A stretch of 64,000 nt of DNA. Origin: Methylobacterium sp. Leaf108. GTDB lineage: Bacteria > Pseudomonadota > Alphaproteobacteria > Rhizobiales > Beijerinckiaceae. Position 1 is the first letter of the stretch, and every line of letters begins with the position of its first letter. Positions 1 through 7,624 of this stretch are shown here, one piece after another. The notes beneath the pieces are model-generated. The model made no database searches and had not been told where the DNA came from. It worked only from the letters and a program-made list of their open reading frames with translations. A program made the translations under genes and the position numbers. The stretch is taken from NCBI RefSeq assembly GCF_001423265.1, contig NZ_LMND01000012.1:379501-443500 (forward strand), written 5' to 3'.

Positions 1-486
1 ACCGACCGCGATGCCCTTGGCGCGACGCTGTTCGCCATCGATGCCGACACCGTGCCCGATCGCGGCAGCCACCCGGAGCGCGGCCTCGCCCTGGCCCGGC
101 GCACCCTCGAGGAGGCCGGCGTCATCGCCGGCGACGTGGTGCTGATCACCGACGGCGACGGCATCGGCGAGGCGGCGACCCGCGAGGCCGCCGCCATCCG
201 CGCCAAGGGCTGGGCACTCAGCGGCCTGTTCGTGCCCGCGACGCAGCGCCTGCCCGAGGGGGTGCCCCGGCCCGACCGCGCCTCCCTCGACCGGCTGGTC
301 GGCACGGGCGGCGGCGTGGCGGCCGACATCGGCGCGCCCGACGCGGTGCTCGGCCGGGTCGGCGCCAGCACCGCCCAGCACCTGGTGGCCGGCGGCTACG
401 GCGTGCTCGCCTTCGCGGAGGTGGGGCGCTGGCTGATCCTGCTGGCGCTCCTGCCCGCCCTCCTCCTGTTCCGCCGGAGCGCCTGA
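1..486 (+). CDS. VWA-domain protein, BatB-like (5' end outside window)
   Basis: The reading frame is open from base 1 and ends at TGA 484-486, so only the C-terminal ~161 residues are present. The visible part looks like the second half of a von Willebrand A fold: a VVLITDGDG strand, then a long helix/strand segment, then a terminal hydrophobic segment ([14 protein letters not shown]) that would anchor it in the inner membrane. The stop overlaps the next start (TGATG), and TPR and BatD-like genes follow, which is the batB-batC-batD order of Bat (aerotolerance) operons. The biochemical role of Bat proteins is poorly defined; envelope stress tolerance is the usual proposal. The MIDAS DxSxS motif, if present, lies upstream of the window. 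Confidence 0.75.
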   Translation, partial: TDRDALGATLFAIDADTVPDRGSHPERGLALARRTLEEAGVIAGDVVLITDGDGIGEAATREAAAIRAKGWALSGLFVPATQRLPEGVPRPDRASLDRLVGTGGGVAADIGAPDAVLGRVGASTAQHLVAGGYGVLAFAEVGRWLILLALLPALLLFRRSA

Positions 487-1403
487 TGCGACCAGCGATC
501 GCTCTGCCCCGCCTGCCCGCCCTGGCGCCCGGATGGAGCGCAAGCTGGACCTTGTGGCTGCGTCTCGCCGGCCTCGGTCTCGCCGGTGCGGGACTGTTCG
601 CCCTCGTCCTGGTCTCGCAGCCGCGCAACGCCGCCGGCCGCCTGCTGATGGGGCTGGGGCTGCCGGATGCCGCCGCCGCGGTCCTGTCCGATCCGGGCTG
701 GCGCGGCCCCGCCCTCTACCAGGCGGGCCGCTACGGCGAGGCCGCGGAGATCTTCCGCAAGGCCGGAAAGCGCGGCGCCTACAACCTCGGCAATGCGCTC
801 GCGCGGGCCGGGGACCTGGAGGGCGCCATCGCGGCCTACGACGACGCCCTCTCCTACAACCCGCGCAACGCCGACGCCCAGGCCAACCGCTCCCTGATCG
901 CCCGGCTGATCGAGGACGAGAAGGACCCCGGCAAGGGCGGCGGCATCGCCAACGCCACCGCCACCACCGGCTCGCGCTACAACAAGACCGCCAACCAGGA
1001 CCCCAACGACAACACCCAGGCGACCTCCAGCGGCGAGGGGCTGGCCGGCAACAAGGAGGGCGGCACCACGTCCTCGACGCCCGGCAACAGCAAGGTCGCG
1101 CGCCGCGGCAAGGCCGAGCAGGCCTCGATCGAGTCCGGCAAGGGCGAGGCCCGCGGTTCGGCCAGCGACGCGGCCGGGCGCGGGCGCACCGGTGCGGGCT
1201 CGGCCATGGTGGCCGCCGCCCCGGAGAAGGAGGTGCGGCGGGTGACGAAAAGCTTCGAGGCCCACGAGATCCGGCCCGACCGCCTCTGGCTGCAGACCCT
1301 GCCGGACGATCCCGGCCGCTATCTCAAGCTGCGCCTCAAGGCCGAACAGGCCGCCCGCGTCGAGGCCGGCACTGCGGTGCCGGCGGGGAGCAACCCATGG
1401 TGA
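486..1403 (+). CDS. TPR-containing membrane protein, BatC-like
   Basis: 305 residues. There is a membrane segment near residues 24-45 (WLRLAGLGLAGAGLFALVLV), a TPR-like region at about 75-140 (YNLGNALARAGDLEGAIAAY, then a DALSYNPRNADAQANRSL helix), and a long Gly/Ser/Thr/Lys-rich low-complexity stretch before a short conserved tail rich in Arg and Lys. The ATG overlaps the upstream stop by one base, and the downstream batD start at 1397 lies inside the 3' end, so the three genes are translationally coupled. By analogy with BatC it is probably a periplasmic scaffold with its TPRs outside the membrane. Function is inferred from context only. Confidence 0.7.
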   Translation: MRPAIALPRLPALAPGWSASWTLWLRLAGLGLAGAGLFALVLVSQPRNAAGRLLMGLGLPDAAAAVLSDPGWRGPALYQAGRYGEAAEIFRKAGKRGAYNLGNALARAGDLEGAIAAYDDALSYNPRNADAQANRSLIARLIEDEKDPGKGGGIANATATTGSRYNKTANQDPNDNTQATSSGEGLAGNKEGGTTSSTPGNSKVARRGKAEQASIESGKGEARGSASDAAGRGRTGAGSAMVAAAPEKEVRRVTKSFEAHEIRPDRLWLQTLPDDPGRYLKLRLKAEQAARVEAGTAVPAGSNPW

Positions 1404-2821
1404 GCGGCGTGTGGCGGAACGCGGCCCTCCTCCGCCTCGTGGGGAGGCGTTGGAGGTGGGGGTGGCTGGCCGACCCGCTGCGCAGGCCGGTGGCACCACC
1501 CCCGCCCACGATCCCTGCCCGCAAGGGGGAGGGACGTACCCTCGCCACTGTCGCCGCCGCCTTGTCGGCTCTGTTCCTCCTCGCCGCCCCCGCGCGCGCC
1601 GAGGTCGCCCCCGGTGATCTCACCTTCACGGTCACGCCCGAGCGCAACGGCAACGCCGCGCCGTTCTCGCGCGAGATGGTGCTCCTGCGCATCCGCGGGG
1701 TCTACCGGCAGCCGATCCTGCTCGAGGAGGTGGTCCAGCCGTCGCTGGCCAACTTCAGCTGGACGCAGCTCGGCCGCGACACCTGGACCAAGACCCGTCT
1801 GCCCGACGGCCCCACCGCCATCGCCTTCGAGCGCATGGTGGCGGTGTTCCCGCACCATGCGGGCGACTTCACCATCGAGCCGTTCATCCACCGCCTGACG
1901 ATCAACGACGAGGGCGTGCGCAAGGTGGTGGACGTCCGCTCGGCCCCGATCGCCCTGCCGGTGGCGCAATGGACGAAGCCCACCGGCGGCCCCGACGTGA
2001 AGGAGCCGTGGTGGCTGCCGGCCAAGGACGTCACCATCACCGACTCCTGGAGCCCGGACCCGGAGACGATCAAGCTCGGGGAGTCGGCGAGGCGCATCGT
2101 CACCATCGAGGCGCAGGGCATGATCGCGGAAGGGCTGCCGCCCCGCCCGGTGATGCGCACCCGCGGCATCCTCACCTTCGCCGGGCCGGTCACCCGCGAG
2201 ACCGTCATCACCCCGAGCGGCCCCATCGCCCGCGCGACCTACCAGTGGGACGTGCGCCCCGGCGTGCCGGAGATCATCCCCCTCGACGCCATCGTGATCC
2301 CGTGGTTCGACACCGTGGCGCGGATCATGCGCGAGGCCGAGATCCCGGCCCGGCAGATCGGCGGCGGACTGCCCGACCGCGAGGAGGACGCCAAGGCGGC
2401 GGCCCCGATCTCGCCGGTGCTGATCGGCGCGGCGGGCCTCCTCGCCTTCGGTGCCGGACTCGCCCTCGTCGGCTTCGGCGGACGCAGCAGCAGCCGGACC
2501 CTGCGCCTCGACCGCACCGCCCGGCGCGCCCTCCGGAAGGCGGCCGCCGCCGGTGATGCCGCCGCCTTCCGCGCCGCGATCGAGACGGGGCGTCAGGCCG
2601 ACCCCGCCCTCGCGCAGAAGTGGCGGGCGGACCCCGCCATCGCACCGGGCCTGACCGCCCTCGACGACGCGCTCTACGGCCGGGGCGATGGCGCGGCCCT
2701 CGACCTGCGCGGGCTCGCCGATCGGCTGGCCCGCCCGATGCGGGTCGATGCCGGACGTGCCCCCGCCGAGGCGCGCCTGGCCGACCTCGACGGCCGCTTG
2801 ACCCGAGACCGGGCGGGTTAA
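1397..2821 (+). CDS. BatD-like protein with N-terminal extension encoded by a repeat
   Basis: 474 residues from ATG 1397, which overlaps the end of the TPR gene by 7 bases. The mature part starts after a clear signal peptide (RTLATVAAALSALFLLAAPARA, cleavage before EVAPGDL) and continues as BatD-type beta domains, with a membrane segment near residues 337-360 (SPVLIGAAGLLAFGAGLALV) and a cytoplasmic tail. The signal peptide is oddly preceded by about 47 residues rich in Trp, Arg and Pro. This stretch coincides with a dispersed GC-rich repeat (see 1436-1535), and no ATG or GTG in frame lies closer to the signal peptide. Role is inferred as the third component of the Bat operon. Confidence 0.75.
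   Translation: MVSGVWRNAALLRLVGRRWRWGWLADPLRRPVAPPPPTIPARKGEGRTLATVAAALSALFLLAAPARAEVAPGDLTFTVTPERNGNAAPFSREMVLLRIRGVYRQPILLEEVVQPSLANFSWTQLGRDTWTKTRLPDGPTAIAFERMVAVFPHHAGDFTIEPFIHRLTINDEGVRKVVDVRSAPIALPVAQWTKPTGGPDVKEPWWLPAKDVTITDSWSPDPETIKLGESARRIVTIEAQGMIAEGLPPRPVMRTRGILTFAGPVTRETVITPSGPIARATYQWDVRPGVPEIIPLDAIVIPWFDTVARIMREAEIPARQIGGGLPDREEDAKAAAPISPVLIGAAGLLAFGAGLALVGFGGRSSSRTLRLDRTARRALRKAAAAGDAAAFRAAIETGRQADPALAQKWRADPAIAPGLTALDDALYGRGDGAALDLRGLADRLARPMRVDAGRAPAEARLADLDGRLTRDRAG
1436..1535 (+). repeat. GC-rich dispersed repeat inside batD (copy 1 of 2 in window)
   Basis: The stretch GGAGGTGGGGGTGGCTGG ... CGACCC ... GCAGGCCGGTGGCACCAC ... CCCGCAAGGGGGA aligns by eye, with a few small gaps, to 45598-45705. 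It has the composition of the widespread alphaproteobacterial intergenic repeats that translate into LPLAG...PPPTPP-type junk peptides. Here it lies in frame within the 5' end of batD. Confidence 0.6.
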
Positions 2822-2886
2822 CCGGGCGTTCACTACGACGGCGCAGCCTGCACGCCTGCTGGCGGGTGCGGATCGAGGGGACGGAC

Positions 2887-3279
2887 GTGGGCAGACGCGC
2901 AAGGCTGACGGCGACCGCAAGCGCCCTGTTCGGGATCGCTTGGCTGCCGGCCCCCGCCGGGGCCGCCGACCCGGTCGACCGCCGGTTCGGGTACGGCGTT
3001 CCGCCGGCCTACGCGGACCCGGGCGAGAGCGACCTCCCGCCACTGCCGCGCTATTTCCCGCGCGAGGGCAGCGACAGCAGCGTCGCGGTGGTTCCGGAAC
3101 GGCGCCGGATCGCCAGGGGCTGCCGTCCGCGCCGCGTGCCCATCCCCACCGACGCGCCCGACGATCCGAGCTACGTCGGCTCCACCTACGGCCTGGGCAA
3201 GCCGAGCTACTATGGCTTCGTGCCCGCCCTCGGGACCGACGACCCCTTCGGCCGCTCGATCCTGCCCTACTGCCGCTGA
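2887..3279 (+). CDS. small secreted protein, unknown function
   Basis: 130 residues from GTG 2887. The N-terminus has Arg residues, a hydrophobic core (LTATASALFGIAWLPAPAGA) and a likely cleavage site before ADPVDRR. The mature part is Pro/Tyr/Gly-rich with two Cys (RGCRPRR and the C-terminal YCR) and no domain that I recognise. It lies 65 bases after batD on the same strand, possibly as a separate unit. Its TGA is also the terminal triplet of dispersed repeat copy A. Unusually Tyr- and Pro-rich short secreted proteins are common in Methylobacterium; function unknown. Confidence 0.6.
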   Translation: MGRRARLTATASALFGIAWLPAPAGAADPVDRRFGYGVPPAYADPGESDLPPLPRYFPREGSDSSVAVVPERRRIARGCRPRRVPIPTDAPDDPSYVGSTYGLGKPSYYGFVPALGTDDPFGRSILPYCR

Positions 3280-3380
3280 TCGGGTTTCCGCTCGAACCGA
3301 GCGGGAACCGTATCGGCGAGCCCGCGCGGCGCCTGAGCGAAGCCCATTTCCCGCATCACGAAGTGATCACCCGGAAATGG
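3277..3380 (-). repeat. dispersed palindromic repeat R1, copy A
   Basis: Read on the minus strand this matches copies B, C and D: a CCATTTCC...GATCACTTCGTGATG hairpin, then GGGCTTCGCTCAGGCGCCGC, then CGATACGG ... CGAGCGGAAACCCGATCA. The last triplet (plus-strand TGA 3277-3279) is the stop codon of the preceding gene. The terminal arms could fold into a hairpin directly after the stop. Confidence 0.75.
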
Positions 3381-3551
3381 CATGAGGCCTCGAGTCGGGC
3401 TCTTATGGTGGCATCGGCTGTCTCCGAAAGCCGGCAACGACCGATCGGTCGGATACCCGAGAACCGGAAAGACCCCGGGCCTTCGCCATCTGGCGCCGGT
3501 CCGGCCCTGGCCTTAGGTGTGGCGTTTGCGCCGTCACCGGAGCGTCCCGCC

Positions 3552-4418
3552 GTGTCCCAACCGCCCGTTCCCCTGCGCCTCGACGCCGTCGCGCCGTTGC
3601 GGACCGCCACCGCCGGATGGCGCGCGCGCGGCGAGCGGATCGTGCTGGTGCCGACGATGGGGGCGCTCCACGCCGGCCACCTGGCGCTGATGGCGCACGC
3701 CAGGACCATCGGCGACCGGGTGGTCGCCAGCATTTTTGTGAACCCCACCCAGTTCGGCCCGACGGAGGACTTTTCGCGGTATCCGCGCAATGTCGAGGCT
3801 GACCTCGCCCTGCTCGCGGGGGCCGGCGTCGACGCGGCCTATCTGCCCGGCGTCGAGACCATGTATCCGCCGGGCTTCTCCACGCGGATCGAGGTGGCCG
3901 ATCTCACGGAGGGGCTGTGCGGGGCGTTCCGGCCCGGCCACTTCACGGGTGTCGCGACGGTGGTGGCCAAGCTCGTCAACCAGGTCGGGCCCGACGTCGC
4001 CCTGTTCGGCGAGAAGGACTACCAGCAGTTGCGCGTCATCACCCGCGCCATGCGCGACCTCGACGTACCGGTGGAGATCCGCGGCGTGCCGACCCTGCGC
4101 GAGGCCGACGGCCTCGCCTTGTCCTCGCGCAACCGCTACCTGACCCCGCAGGAGCGGGCGGTGGCGCCCCGCCTCAACGCCGTCCTGTCGCGGATCGCGG
4201 GCGCCCTGTCGGCGGGCGAGCCGGCCACCGGGCCGGTCGCCGAGGGAATAGCCGACCTCGAGGCGGCCGGGTTCGCCCCGGTGCAGTACCTGGCGGTCTG
4301 CGACGCCGACACCCTGGCGCCGGTGGAGCGGGTCGTCCGCCCGGCGCGGGTGCTGGCGGCGGCCTACCTCGGCCGCACCCGGCTCATCGACAACGTCCCG
4401 GTCGCGCCCGGCACCTGA
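3552..4418 (+). CDS. panC: pantothenate synthetase
   Basis: 288 residues from GTG 3552. The enzyme condenses pantoate with beta-alanine using ATP, the last step of pantothenate (vitamin B5, CoA precursor) synthesis in the cytosol. Family signatures are complete: PTMGALHAGH at 34-43 (the HxGH nucleotidyl-transferase motif), FVNPTQFGP at 62-70, GEKDYQQL in the middle, and the SSRNRYL loop that takes the place of KMSKS. Length matches the family (~280). The frame stays open far upstream through repeat R1, but homology starts only at SQPPVPLRLDAV, so the GTG is preferred. panB is not next to it. Confidence 0.95.
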   Translation: MSQPPVPLRLDAVAPLRTATAGWRARGERIVLVPTMGALHAGHLALMAHARTIGDRVVASIFVNPTQFGPTEDFSRYPRNVEADLALLAGAGVDAAYLPGVETMYPPGFSTRIEVADLTEGLCGAFRPGHFTGVATVVAKLVNQVGPDVALFGEKDYQQLRVITRAMRDLDVPVEIRGVPTLREADGLALSSRNRYLTPQERAVAPRLNAVLSRIAGALSAGEPATGPVAEGIADLEAAGFAPVQYLAVCDADTLAPVERVVRPARVLAAAYLGRTRLIDNVPVAPGT

Positions 4419-4489
4419 ACGACCCGGTCACGAAACCAGGCTCGGCACCGGACCGGATCGCTCCCCGGTCCGGCGCGCATATGGGCCGG

Positions 4490-4924
4490 TCAGGCCGCTT
4501 CGTCGTAGTTGCCGTTCCGGGTCTGGCCGAGGCCGATCGCCTTGGCGAGGTCCGAGCGGGCCTTGGCGTAATTGGGGGCCACCATCGGGTAGTCGGCCGG
4601 CAGACCCCACTTGGCGCGGTACTGCTCGGGGCTCATGTCGTACTTGGCCCGCAGGTGCCGCTTGAGCGACTTGAAGATGCGGCCGTCCTCGAGGCAGACG
4701 ATATGGTCGGCGGTGATCGACTTCTTCACCGGAACCGCGGGGGCCTGGGGAGCAGCGGCGGCCTGCGTCTCGACGACGCCGTTGGCGATCTGCAGCAGGG
4801 CGGCGTGGGTGCGACCGATGAGATGGGCGAGGTCGCCCGGGGGAACCGGGTTGTTGCTCACGTAGGCGGAGACGATGTCGACCGTGAGTTCCACGTAATC
4901 GGTCGAGGTGTCGGTATCATTCAT
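4490..4924 (-). CDS. MucR/Ros-family transcriptional regulator
   Basis: 144 residues. The N-terminal half (VELTVDIVSAYVSNNPV) is the MucR oligomerisation region; the C-terminal half is the Ros/MucR zinc-finger DNA-binding domain (IVCLEDGRIFKSLKRHL, then SPEQYRAKWGLPADYPMVAP and a GLGQ tail). Such proteins act as H-NS-like repressors of exopolysaccharide, motility and cell-cycle genes in Alphaproteobacteria. In the finger the second Cys of the Ros CxxC pair is Asp and the distal His position is Lys/Tyr, so zinc binding may be weak or absent. An upstream in-frame start at 5110 would add 62 residues without family similarity and is not chosen. Confidence 0.9.
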   Translation of the reverse strand: MNDTDTSTDYVELTVDIVSAYVSNNPVPPGDLAHLIGRTHAALLQIANGVVETQAAAAPQAPAVPVKKSITADHIVCLEDGRIFKSLKRHLRAKYDMSPEQYRAKWGLPADYPMVAPNYAKARSDLAKAIGLGQTRNGNYDEAA

Positions 4925-5439
4925 GGGGACAACAGTTCCTTTGACGCGATGCAGAAACAGGGGCGGCGCGCAGGTGTTCGGGCAGGAAGTCGACTGCCGA
5001 ATCACCGGTCGCTCCGACCCGTTCCGGGTGTCGCGGGCCGAAAACACATCGACGACCTGTTCGACCGCAAGTCGTCGACCACACATGGCGATCCTGTCTG
5101 CCACCCACATCCTCTAGGATATTCAGCCATGCCTCGCAAGACAGGGTGGCATGCCTCAGATACAGGCCGATGACTTCCTAAGACGAAGATCCCAATTCGC
5201 ATGGATTTCCTAGTGCCCCGCCACCGCCAGGGGTGGCAAAAACGCCCTTTGTAGTTGTGGATGTCTTGCGCGGGCACAGGCGAGCATCGCGGCGGCGGTC
5301 GATTAGTGTATCTGGAATGTTGCTGGCCCTGCGTCCGACGCACGGCCTTGCCCCCGCCGCCTCCGCGCGGCACATCCCTCCCATGGGAGCGCGGCACACG
5401 CGTCCCGCCCCTTTTTTCCGAACGCTAAGGACACGTCCG
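4925..5439. other. 515-bp divergent intergenic region between mucR and ptrB
   Basis: It holds the regulatory regions of two divergent genes. It is less GC-rich than its surroundings in the middle (around 5110-5240). I see a short stem (CCACC-GCCAG-GGGTGG) near 5221-5235 but no convincing sigma-70 pair or open frame with coding character. A long mucR leader, possibly autoregulated, is plausible but not shown. Confidence 0.5.
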
Positions 5440-7605
5440 ATGGCTTCCGACCGTCACACCATCCCGGTTCCGCAAGCGGCGCCGGTCGCGGAACGGCGTC
5501 CGCATCGCTACGAGGTCCACGGGGTCGAGGTCGTCGACGACTACGCCTGGCTGAAGGCCGACAACTGGCGCGCGGTGCTCAAGGATCCCGCGACCCTGCC
5601 CGCCGACATCCACGCCCATCTCACCGCCGAGAATGCCTTCACCGAGGCGACGCTCGCGGGCATCGAGCCCCTGCGCAAGGCACTGGTGGCCGAGATGCGC
5701 GCCCGCATCCGCGAGGACGACAGCGGCGTGCCCGCGCCCGACGGGCCGCACGCCTATTACACCCGCCACCGCGAGGGCGGGCAGCACCCCCTGGTCTGCC
5801 GCCGGCCGCGCACGGTGATCGTGCTGCCCGGCTCGGGCGCCGAGACGGCGGCCGACGGCGGCCCCGAGCCGGGCGAGACGATCCTGATCGACGGCGACGC
5901 CGAGGGCGCGGGCCTGAGCTTCTTCGAGCTCTCGGCGGCGGTCCATTCCGACGACCACGCGCTGATGGCCTGGAGCGCCGACACCAAGGGCTCGGAGCTC
6001 TACGTGATCAAGGTGCGCGATCTGGCCACCGGGCAGGACCTGCCCGACCGGGTCGAGGCCACCTCCGGCGAGGTGATCTGGGCCGCCGACGGGAAGGCCT
6101 TCTACTACACGGCGGTGGACGACAACCATCGCCCGGCCCGGGTCATGCGCCACCGCCTCGGCACCGACCAGAACGACGACGCGACGATCTACGAGGAGCG
6201 CGATTCCGGCTTCTTCGTCCACATCGACAAGACCCAGTCCGGCACCTACCTCACGGTGACCGCCAGCGACCACGAGACGGCGGAGGTCCACATCCTCGAC
6301 CGCCATGCCGCCGACCCGGCGCTCAGCGTGGTGCAGGCGCGGGTGCCGCTCCTTATCTACTCGGTGGAGCACTGGGGCTCCTACCTCTTCCTCCTCACCA
6401 ACGCCGACGGGGCCGAGGACTTCAAGATCGCCAGCTGCCCGATCGCGACGCCGGGCCGCGAGAACTGGGTCGACGTGATCCCGCACCGGCCGGGCATCAT
6501 GATCCGCCACCAGCACCTCATCGCCGGGCACCTCGTGCGGCTCGAGATCGAGAACGCGCGCCCGCGCATCGTCGTGCGCGATTTCTCGGGCACCGAGCAC
6601 ACCGTCGCCTTCGCGGAGGAGGCCTATTCCCTCGGCCTGCAGCCGGGCCACGAGTTCGAGACGGCGGTGATCCGCTTCACCTACTCGTCGATGACGACCC
6701 CGGCCGAGACCTACGACTACGACTGCGTCACCCGCGCCCGGCAGCTGCGTAAGCGCCAGACGGTGCCGAGCGGGCACAAGCCGGAGGACTACGTCACCCG
6801 CCGCCTGTTCGCCACGGCGCCGGACGGCGAGACCGTGCCGATCTCGCTCCTGCACCGGCGCGACCTCGTCCTCGACGGATCGGCGCCGCTGCTCCTCTAC
6901 GGCTATGGCTCCTACGGCACGCTGATGCCGGCCTCGTTCCGCACCAACCTGCTCAGCCTCGTCGACCGCGGCTTCGTCTACGCCATCGCGCACGTCCGCG
7001 GCGGCACCGAGAAGGGCTGGCGCTGGTACATGGACGGCAAGCGGGACAAGAAACCCAACACCTTCTCGGATTTCGTCGCCTGCGGCCGCGCCCTGATCGA
7101 CGCCGGCTACACGACGGAAGGGCGCATCGTCGCCCACGGCGGCAGCGCGGGGGGCATGCTGATGGGGGCGGTGGCCAACCTCGCGCCCGAGCTCTTCGCG
7201 GGGATCGTCGCCGACGTGCCCTTCGTGGACGTGCTCAACACCATGCTCGACGGCGAGCTGCCCCTGACCCCGCCGGAATGGCCCGAATGGGGCAACCCGG
7301 CCGAGAGCGAGGCCGCCTTCCGCACCATCCTCGGCTACTCGCCCTACGAGAACGTGGCGGCCAAGACCTATCCGGCGATCCTGGCGCTGGGCGGGCTCAC
7401 CGACCCGCGCGTGACCTATTGGGAGCCGGCGAAATGGGTCGCGCGGCTGCGCGCCAGCATGACCGGGGGCGGCCCGGTGATGCTGCGCATCAACATGGAG
7501 GCCGGGCACGGCGGTGCGGCCGGCCGCTTCGACCGGCTGGAGGAGGTCGGGCTCAACTACGCCTTCGCGCTGCTCGCGGTGGGCAAGGCCGCGGGCGAGG
7601 CGTAG
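5440..7605 (+). CDS. ptrB: oligopeptidase B (S9A serine peptidase)
   Basis: 721 residues from ATG 5440. Cytosolic peptidase of the prolyl-oligopeptidase clan that cleaves short peptides after Arg/Lys. The N-terminal part (PHRYEVHGVEVVDDYAWLKADNW) and the beta-propeller are typical; the C-terminal hydrolase domain carries the triad Ser569 (HGGSAGGML), Asp655 (GLTDPRV) and His690 (MEAGHGGAAGR). Length equals the family norm of ~700. It is a single gene, convergent with the AsmA gene (19 bases between stops). An upstream in-frame extension to 5233 lacks similarity. Confidence 0.93.
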   Translation: MASDRHTIPVPQAAPVAERRPHRYEVHGVEVVDDYAWLKADNWRAVLKDPATLPADIHAHLTAENAFTEATLAGIEPLRKALVAEMRARIREDDSGVPAPDGPHAYYTRHREGGQHPLVCRRPRTVIVLPGSGAETAADGGPEPGETILIDGDAEGAGLSFFELSAAVHSDDHALMAWSADTKGSELYVIKVRDLATGQDLPDRVEATSGEVIWAADGKAFYYTAVDDNHRPARVMRHRLGTDQNDDATIYEERDSGFFVHIDKTQSGTYLTVTASDHETAEVHILDRHAADPALSVVQARVPLLIYSVEHWGSYLFLLTNADGAEDFKIASCPIATPGRENWVDVIPHRPGIMIRHQHLIAGHLVRLEIENARPRIVVRDFSGTEHTVAFAEEAYSLGLQPGHEFETAVIRFTYSSMTTPAETYDYDCVTRARQLRKRQTVPSGHKPEDYVTRRLFATAPDGETVPISLLHRRDLVLDGSAPLLLYGYGSYGTLMPASFRTNLLSLVDRGFVYAIAHVRGGTEKGWRWYMDGKRDKKPNTFSDFVACGRALIDAGYTTEGRIVAHGGSAGGMLMGAVANLAPELFAGIVADVPFVDVLNTMLDGELPLTPPEWPEWGNPAESEAAFRTILGYSPYENVAAKTYPAILALGGLTDPRVTYWEPAKWVARLRASMTGGGPVMLRINMEAGHGGAAGRFDRLEEVGLNYAFALLAVGKAAGEA

Positions 7606-7624
7606 GTCCGGCCCCGCGCCGGGC

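Noticed and set aside
4925..5110. N-terminal extension of the MucR gene to an upstream ATG
   Set aside because: The added 62 residues have no MucR similarity, and family members start near MNDTDTS-like sequences.
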